43,148 nt of DNA from Gp7-AA6 sp036001245 (GTDB taxonomy: Bacteria; Acidobacteriota; Thermoanaerobaculia; UBA5066; Gp7-AA6): contig DASYUL010000058.1 of assembly GCA_036001245.1 (NCBI GenBank), forward strand, positions 1 to 43,148. The letters run 5' to 3'. This document shows, piece by piece, positions 39,902 through 43,148 of the stretch. The translations under genes and the position numbers were made by a program. The notes beneath the pieces are model-generated. The model was not told the origin of the DNA and made no database searches. It saw only the letters and a list, made by a program, of their open reading frames with translations. Within the stretch, counting starts at the first letter, position 1, and the number at the start of each line of letters is the position of its first letter.

Positions 39902-40447
39902 GTGCTCCTCGACACCTGGCTTCCGCAGTTCGACGTCGCCAAGCGCCACGCGATCCCGATCCGGGTATCTGCCGAGCGCGTCTATGCCGAACTCCTGCGC
40001 TACGACTTCGGCGACTCGATCGTGACCGCGCTCCTCATGGGCCTCCGCGGATACGGCTTTGGACGCAAGCGTAAGGGGGAGTCGCAGGGGGTTTCTTTAC
40101 AGGAGCGATTGGAGCGATTCGCGTTCACGCTGCTCGAGGAGAAGCCGGGCGAGGAGCTCGTCTTCGGACTCGTCGGGAAGTTCTGGCGGCCCGACGGCGG
40201 ACTCCGGCGCCTCTCGCGAGAAGACTTCGCCGCGTTTTGCGAACCCGGATTCGCGAAAGCCGCCTGGAACCTGCGCATCGAGCCCGGCCGCGATTCGGGA
40301 TGCGAGCTCTCGACGGAGACGCGCGTCCTCTGCTTCGGAGAGGGCACGCGGCGGAAGTTCCTCGTCTACTGGCGCGTGGTCGAGCCCTTCTCGGGCTTGA
40401 TCCGGTTGAGCCTCCTGCGCGGCGTCCGCCGGGCGGCAATGCGCTGA
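39902..40447 (+). CDS. SRPBCC-fold protein, unknown ligand
   Basis: 181 residues from GTG 39902. An in-frame TAG (39896-39898) sits just upstream inside the inverted-repeat element, so this is the first possible start. Begins MLLDTWLPQFDVAKRHAIPI, followed by VSAERVYAELLRYDFGDS, the usual N-terminal strand and helix of a START/SRPBCC helix-grip fold. VFGLVGKFWRPDGG, FCEPGFAKAAWNL, LSTETRVLC and YWRVVEPFSGLIR are conserved-looking blocks of a common uncharacterised subfamily. There is no Shine-Dalgarno sequence; the mobile element has displaced whatever control region existed. Confidence 0.75.
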   Translation: MLLDTWLPQFDVAKRHAIPIRVSAERVYAELLRYDFGDSIVTALLMGLRGYGFGRKRKGESQGVSLQERLERFAFTLLEEKPGEELVFGLVGKFWRPDGGLRRLSREDFAAFCEPGFAKAAWNLRIEPGRDSGCELSTETRVLCFGEGTRRKFLVYWRVVEPFSGLIRLSLLRGVRRAAMR

Positions 40448-40456
40448 GGACGACCG

Positions 40457-40969
40457 CTACTTCTTCCGCGCGTACTTGAAGACCCCCGTCTCCTCCTTGC
40501 CGCCCTTGCGGTGCGTCCACTCTTGCGTGAAGTGGTTCGGGTCCTGGAAGCGGACGACGAGCTTGCGCATGTGCTCGGCCTGCGGGCTCGCGAGGCCCGT
40601 CGCGTCGACGAAGTTGAATGCGAGGCTCCCGTCGGCGCTCGAGGCGTTCGCCCGCATCCGCGGCTGATTCCCCTCGGAGCAGTAGTGGGTCATCATGATT
40701 CGCGAGCCGTCGGGGTAATACATCGTGACCATGTCGTGGCTGTCGTCGGGAGCGTTCATCCGCTCCATGAGCGACGTTCCGCCCGAGACCAGTGAGTAGG
40801 ACACCTTGACCGGCATATTCATTTCGCCGTGGGTCATCGTCCCTTCCCACTCTCCGACGAGCGATTTCATCTTTTCCCACGCCGGATTCGTGCCGGGAGC
40901 CGCCGGAGCGGCCGCGACGACGACCAACAGAGCCGCGAAGAAGATCGAAAGCGTCCGAATCGGTTTCAT
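40457..40969 (-). CDS. Secreted DUF1579-like protein
   Basis: 170 residues from ATG 40969, which overlaps the preceding stop (TGATG). The signal peptide MKPIRTLSIFFAALLVVVAA ends at AAPAAP. The mature part, MKSLVGEWEGTMTHG through MVTMYYPDGSRIMMTHYC, QPRMRANASS and NHFTQEWTHRKGGKEETGVF, looks like the small periplasmic lipocalin-like beta barrels often annotated DUF1579 or DUF1579-related. Function unknown. It is the third gene of the arsR-SRPBCC operon and probably shares its ArsR control. Confidence 0.75.
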   Translation of the reverse strand: MKPIRTLSIFFAALLVVVAAAPAAPGTNPAWEKMKSLVGEWEGTMTHGEMNMPVKVSYSLVSGGTSLMERMNAPDDSHDMVTMYYPDGSRIMMTHYCSEGNQPRMRANASSADGSLAFNFVDATGLASPQAEHMRKLVVRFQDPNHFTQEWTHRKGGKEETGVFKYARKK

Positions 40970-41433
40970 CAAGCGCTCCTTTCCGAAATGTAGCGAGCGA
41001 GCAGTCCGAGGCAACCCTTCCAGCCATGCTCGTGCTTGTCCCGCTGTTCGACCGATGGGAGCTTCTCGTGGATCAACACGAGCTCCGTCGCTGCGCCCCG
41101 TTCGTGGAATTCGACGGTGACGATCGTATCCTCGGTCCCCCGGTCCGGGTCGGTCTCCCACCTCCACGTGTAGACGAGCTTCTCCGGCGGGCGGATCTCC
41201 CGGTATTGTCCGACCACGACGTGGGTCTCGTCACCCTTGTGCATCTCGACCCGGTACCGGCCGCCGGGGCGCAGCTCGAGGATCGGGACCATCGTCACGA
41301 ACTCATCGGACGGCGCGAACCAGCGCTCTAACGCTTTCGGGTCGGTCCAGGCTTGGAAGACCTCTTCCCGCGGCGCCGGGTAGATGCGGGAGAGCCGGAG
41401 CGACGTTTCGGAGGTCGGTTGCGGGGATGCCAT
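40969..41433 (-). CDS. AHSA1-type SRPBCC domain protein
   Basis: 154 residues. ATG 41433 with AAGGAGGA upstream. Matches the activator-of-Hsp90-ATPase-like SRPBCC family: LRLSRIYPAPREEVFQAWTD, ALERWFAPSDEFVT, LRPGGRYRVEMHKGDETHVV, PPEKLVYTWRWE and HEHGWKGCLGLLARYI. Such proteins bind hydrophobic ligands in a helix-grip cavity; the ligand is unknown. An ArsR regulator followed by AHSA1-SRPBCC is a very common bacterial pair. The regulator gene overlaps this one by 106 nt at its 5' end. Confidence 0.92.
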   Translation of the reverse strand: MASPQPTSETSLRLSRIYPAPREEVFQAWTDPKALERWFAPSDEFVTMVPILELRPGGRYRVEMHKGDETHVVVGQYREIRPPEKLVYTWRWETDPDRGTEDTIVTVEFHERGAATELVLIHEKLPSVEQRDKHEHGWKGCLGLLARYISERSA

Positions 41434-41774
41434 GGGGGTTCCTCCTTCTTCAGTTGATCGGTCAGGTACTGGTGCAGTCGGTCGAGGCTCTTCTCCCAGA
41501 AGGCGCGCTGCTGCGCGATCCAGTCGGCGGCGGCGGAGAGAGGCCGCGGATCGAGCCGACAGTGGTGGATCCGCCCCTCCTTGCGCTTCTTGACCAGCCC
41601 GGCGTCCTCCAGGACTTTCAGGTGCTTCGACACCGCGGGCAGCGACATGTCGAACGGGTCCGCGAGGTCGGTGACGCGGGACTCCCCGAGCGCGAGTCGC
41701 GCGAGGATGGCGCGCCGCGTCGGGTCCGCGAGCGCGGAGAAGGAGCGATCGAGCGAGCCGAAATAGTTAACCAT
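41328..41774 (-). CDS. ArsR-family transcriptional regulator
   Basis: 148 residues, ATG 41774. Winged helix: MVNYFGSLDRSFSALADPTR, RRAILARLALGESRVTDLAD, the recognition helix MSLPAVSKHLKVLEDAGLV, and the wing KKRKEGRIHHCRL. This is the non-metal ArsR type that accompanies SRPBCC genes. The conserved core ends near HQYLTDQLKKEE, where relatives stop. Here the frame continues ~38 Arg/Pro/Ser-rich residues through the start of the next gene, an unusual 106-nt overlap. The MVN start is encoded by half of an operator palindrome. Probably autoregulated, and controls the two SRPBCC/DUF1579 genes downstream. Confidence 0.92.
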   Translation of the reverse strand: MVNYFGSLDRSFSALADPTRRAILARLALGESRVTDLADPFDMSLPAVSKHLKVLEDAGLVKKRKEGRIHHCRLDPRPLSAAADWIAQQRAFWEKSLDRLHQYLTDQLKKEEPPWHPRNRPPKRRSGSPASTRRRGKRSSKPGPTRKR

Positions 41775-41811
41775 TGGGTTAATAATATCGGCGCGCCGCG
41801 ACGCCTGTCAA
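41767..41811 (-). promoter_or_regulatory. arsR promoter with operator over the start codon
   Basis: Reading the minus strand: TTGACA (41811-41806), an 18-bp spacer, then TATTAT (41787-41782). This puts the transcription start next to the ATG at 41774, so the message is leaderless or nearly so. The perfect palindrome TTAACC-CAAT-GGTTAA (41782-41767) lies across the transcription start and start codon, an ideal place for ArsR autorepression. Confidence 0.75.
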
Positions 41812-41850
41812 GGCCCGGAAATCCGGCGGCCTGTTCGGTATGCTCGGCCC

Positions 41851-42495
41851 GTGGCCCGGCCGCGTCGCATCTTTCTCCTCTCGCCCGCCTACTGCGGCGG
41901 GGAGCGCGCCCGTCTCTTCCTGAACCCCCGCTCGGAGTTCGAGCTCGCGCGGAGGCTCCGCTCACCCGAGGGAGCGCCGATCGGCGACGTCTTCAGCTTC
42001 CTCTCCGGCCTCTACTTCCGCGGCAAGCTCGCCTATGCTCGCGAGTTCGCCGCGCCGCCGTCGGGCGTCCCGGGCGCCCTCGTAATCACTCCGAACGAGG
42101 GCCTGCGGGTGCTCGACGAGCCGGTCACGATTGCGCGCCTGAAGCGCTTCGCGCGAGGCGACATCGACGAAAGGAAGCGCAGCTACCGGCAACCGCTCTT
42201 GCGCGACGCGCGGCTGATCGCGCAGGCGGCGGGGGAGAGCTGCGAGGTCGTGCTCCTGGGCTCCGTCGCCAGCGGCAAGTACGTGGACGTCCTCGCGAAA
42301 GTCTTCGGCGACCGTCTGCTGTTCCCGATCTCATTCGTTGGCCGCGGCGACATGAGCCGCGGAGGACTTATGCTCCGCTGCGCCCGCGGGGGCGTCGAGC
42401 TCGACTATGTTCCTGTGGCCGGCGCGGTTCGACACGGTCCGCGTCCGCCGAAGCTCCCGCCACTCCCGCGCCGTCCTCTGGAACGGATACCGTGA
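41851..42495 (+). CDS. Conserved protein of unknown function coupled to ligD
   Basis: 214 residues from GTG 41851; TATGCT (41839-41844) six bases upstream suggests a leaderless start. Opens ARPRRIFLLSPAYCGGERAR, then GDVFSFLSGLYFRGKLAYAR, VITPNEGLRVL, VVLLGSVASGKYVDVL and SFVGRGDMSRGGLMLRC. These blocks look strongly conserved, and the Ser/Gly-rich LLGSVASGKYVDV could be a ligand-binding loop. I recognise it as a conserved uncharacterised family but cannot name a domain. The stop overlaps the GTG of the LigD gene (GTGA), so the two are co-translated, hinting at a role in end joining or DNA repair. This is inference. Confidence 0.7.
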   Translation: MARPRRIFLLSPAYCGGERARLFLNPRSEFELARRLRSPEGAPIGDVFSFLSGLYFRGKLAYAREFAAPPSGVPGALVITPNEGLRVLDEPVTIARLKRFARGDIDERKRSYRQPLLRDARLIAQAAGESCEVVLLGSVASGKYVDVLAKVFGDRLLFPISFVGRGDMSRGGLMLRCARGGVELDYVPVAGAVRHGPRPPKLPPLPRRPLERIP

Positions 42496-43148
42496 GCCGC
42501 CGCGGTCCGGCGACGCGCGACTATCACCCGTCGAAACGCTCCACCGCGAAGGAGCCGTCGCGCGGCCGCGTCGCCGGCTCGTTAACGGTTCCACGCGACA
42601 CCGACGACGTGGTCGTCCAGGCCGAAGGCCGTGAGGTGAAGCTCACGAACGTCAATAAGCTCTTCTGGCCGGAGCTCGGGATCACGAAGGGCGACCTCCT
42701 CCAGTACTACGCCGACGTCTCGCAGTGGCTGATCCCGCACCTTCGCGACCGCGCGATGGTCATGAAGCGCTACCCGCACGGCGCGGCGGGAGAGTTCTTC
42801 TTCATGAAGCGGGCACCGTCGCCTCGCCCGGAGTGGATCGAGCTCTGTTCGATCGAGCACGGGTCGGGCAACGTCATCGACTTCCCCATGGTCCAGGACC
42901 TGCCGGCGCTGCTCTGGGTCGTGAACCTCGGCTGCATCGATCTCAACCAGTGGTACGCCCGCTGCGACGACGTCGACCGCCCCGACTACCTGCACTTCGA
43001 CCTCGACCCGGTCCCCGGCGCCGACTTCGGAAAAGTCGTCGAGACGGCATTCCTGGTGCGCGAGTCGCTCGATTCGCTCGGCATGCCGAATTACGCGAAG
43101 ACGACCGGCTCGAAGGGCATCCATGTGTATGTCCCGATCGTCCGCGGC
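42492..43148 (+). CDS. ligD: LigD polymerase/primase domain (NHEJ), 3' end outside window
   Basis: 219 codons from GTG 42492 run open to the window end. After ~35 basic residues the LigPol (AEP primase-polymerase) domain begins: VKLTNVNKLFWPELGITKGD, then AMVMKRYPHGAAGEFFFMKR, NLGCIDLNQWYARCDD, the catalytic acidic motif HFDLDPVPG, and the nucleotide-binding TTGSKGIHVYVP. It adds (ribo)nucleotides at double-strand breaks during Ku-dependent end joining. Because the polymerase domain is N-terminal, the ligase domain, if fused, must lie downstream. No Ku gene is in the window. Coupled by GTGA to the unknown gene upstream. Confidence 0.92.
   Translation, partial: MSRRGPATRDYHPSKRSTAKEPSRGRVAGSLTVPRDTDDVVVQAEGREVKLTNVNKLFWPELGITKGDLLQYYADVSQWLIPHLRDRAMVMKRYPHGAAGEFFFMKRAPSPRPEWIELCSIEHGSGNVIDFPMVQDLPALLWVVNLGCIDLNQWYARCDDVDRPDYLHFDLDPVPGADFGKVVETAFLVRESLDSLGMPNYAKTTGSKGIHVYVPIVRG

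Noticed and set aside
1..43148. CRISPR arrays, tRNA/rRNA genes, phage or conjugative genes
   Set aside because: Read for regularly spaced repeats, tRNA-like cloverleaf ends and integrase or capsid proteins; none is visible. The repeats present are single palindromic elements, not arrays.

Overview
The window is a GC-rich bacterial chromosome segment packed with about 39 genes on both strands. The gene content best fits an Acidobacteriota-like organism. Supporting families are the VWFA-related C-terminal module at the left edge, a large Ser/Thr kinase-AAA sensor, an M64 peptidase, and many translationally coupled GTGA/ATGA gene pairs. This placement is an inference from gene families, not from a marker gene. 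There is no rRNA, tRNA, CRISPR array, phage module or intact transposase.

Layout. 1-4.4 kb: end of a VWFA-related protein, a TPR/metallopeptidase gene, a DUF3313-type lipoprotein (minus strand), and an eRF1-like (BaeRF/Vms1-type) protein coupled to a small basic protein. 4.3-10.6 kb: addB-addA, double-strand-break processing (minus). 10.7-13 kb: a tiny acidic protein diverging from thiC, which has a TPP riboswitch, then a beta-barrel gene remnant. 13-17 kb: a 1283-residue kinase-ATPase. 17-19.5 kb: two tandem double-VOC proteins, the first frameshifted, and an AbrB/PIN toxin-antitoxin pair. 19.5-22.9 kb (minus): Tat-exported Xaa-Pro peptidase, beta-propeller and NagX-like membrane protein. 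22.9-26 kb: saccharopine-dehydrogenase-like enzyme, and a small exported protein with an amidase. 26-31.3 kb: GlsB-like membrane protein, PqqB-like hydrolase with DUF983 protein, ettA and ubiE. 31.3-34.2 kb: acyl-CoA dehydrogenase and cysK. 34.3-37.3 kb: a coupled operon of M64 peptidase, radical SAM/SPASM protein and a two-helix membrane protein. 37.3-39.7 kb: LpxL-like acyltransferase diverging from a radical SAM protein of the B12-binding type. 39.7-41.8 kb: SRPBCC genes and an ArsR regulator with a visible operator. 41.9 kb to the end: an unknown conserved protein coupled to a LigD polymerase domain (NHEJ), which runs off the window.

The most striking non-genic signal is a set of short palindromic elements: GGGTCAG/CTGACCC termini at three loci, a TGTCATCC/GGATGACA element, a CTCTC hairpin element, and a 203-bp element with about 30-bp inverted ends. 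Nearly all lie within about 10 bp of a stop codon, and one supplies the last codons of ubiE. Several genes show a -10-like hexamer 6-9 nt before the start codon and no Shine-Dalgarno sequence, which suggests leaderless transcripts. The least characterised gene groups worth following are the M64/radical SAM/membrane operon, the BaeRF plus basic-protein pair, and the unknown protein coupled to ligD.
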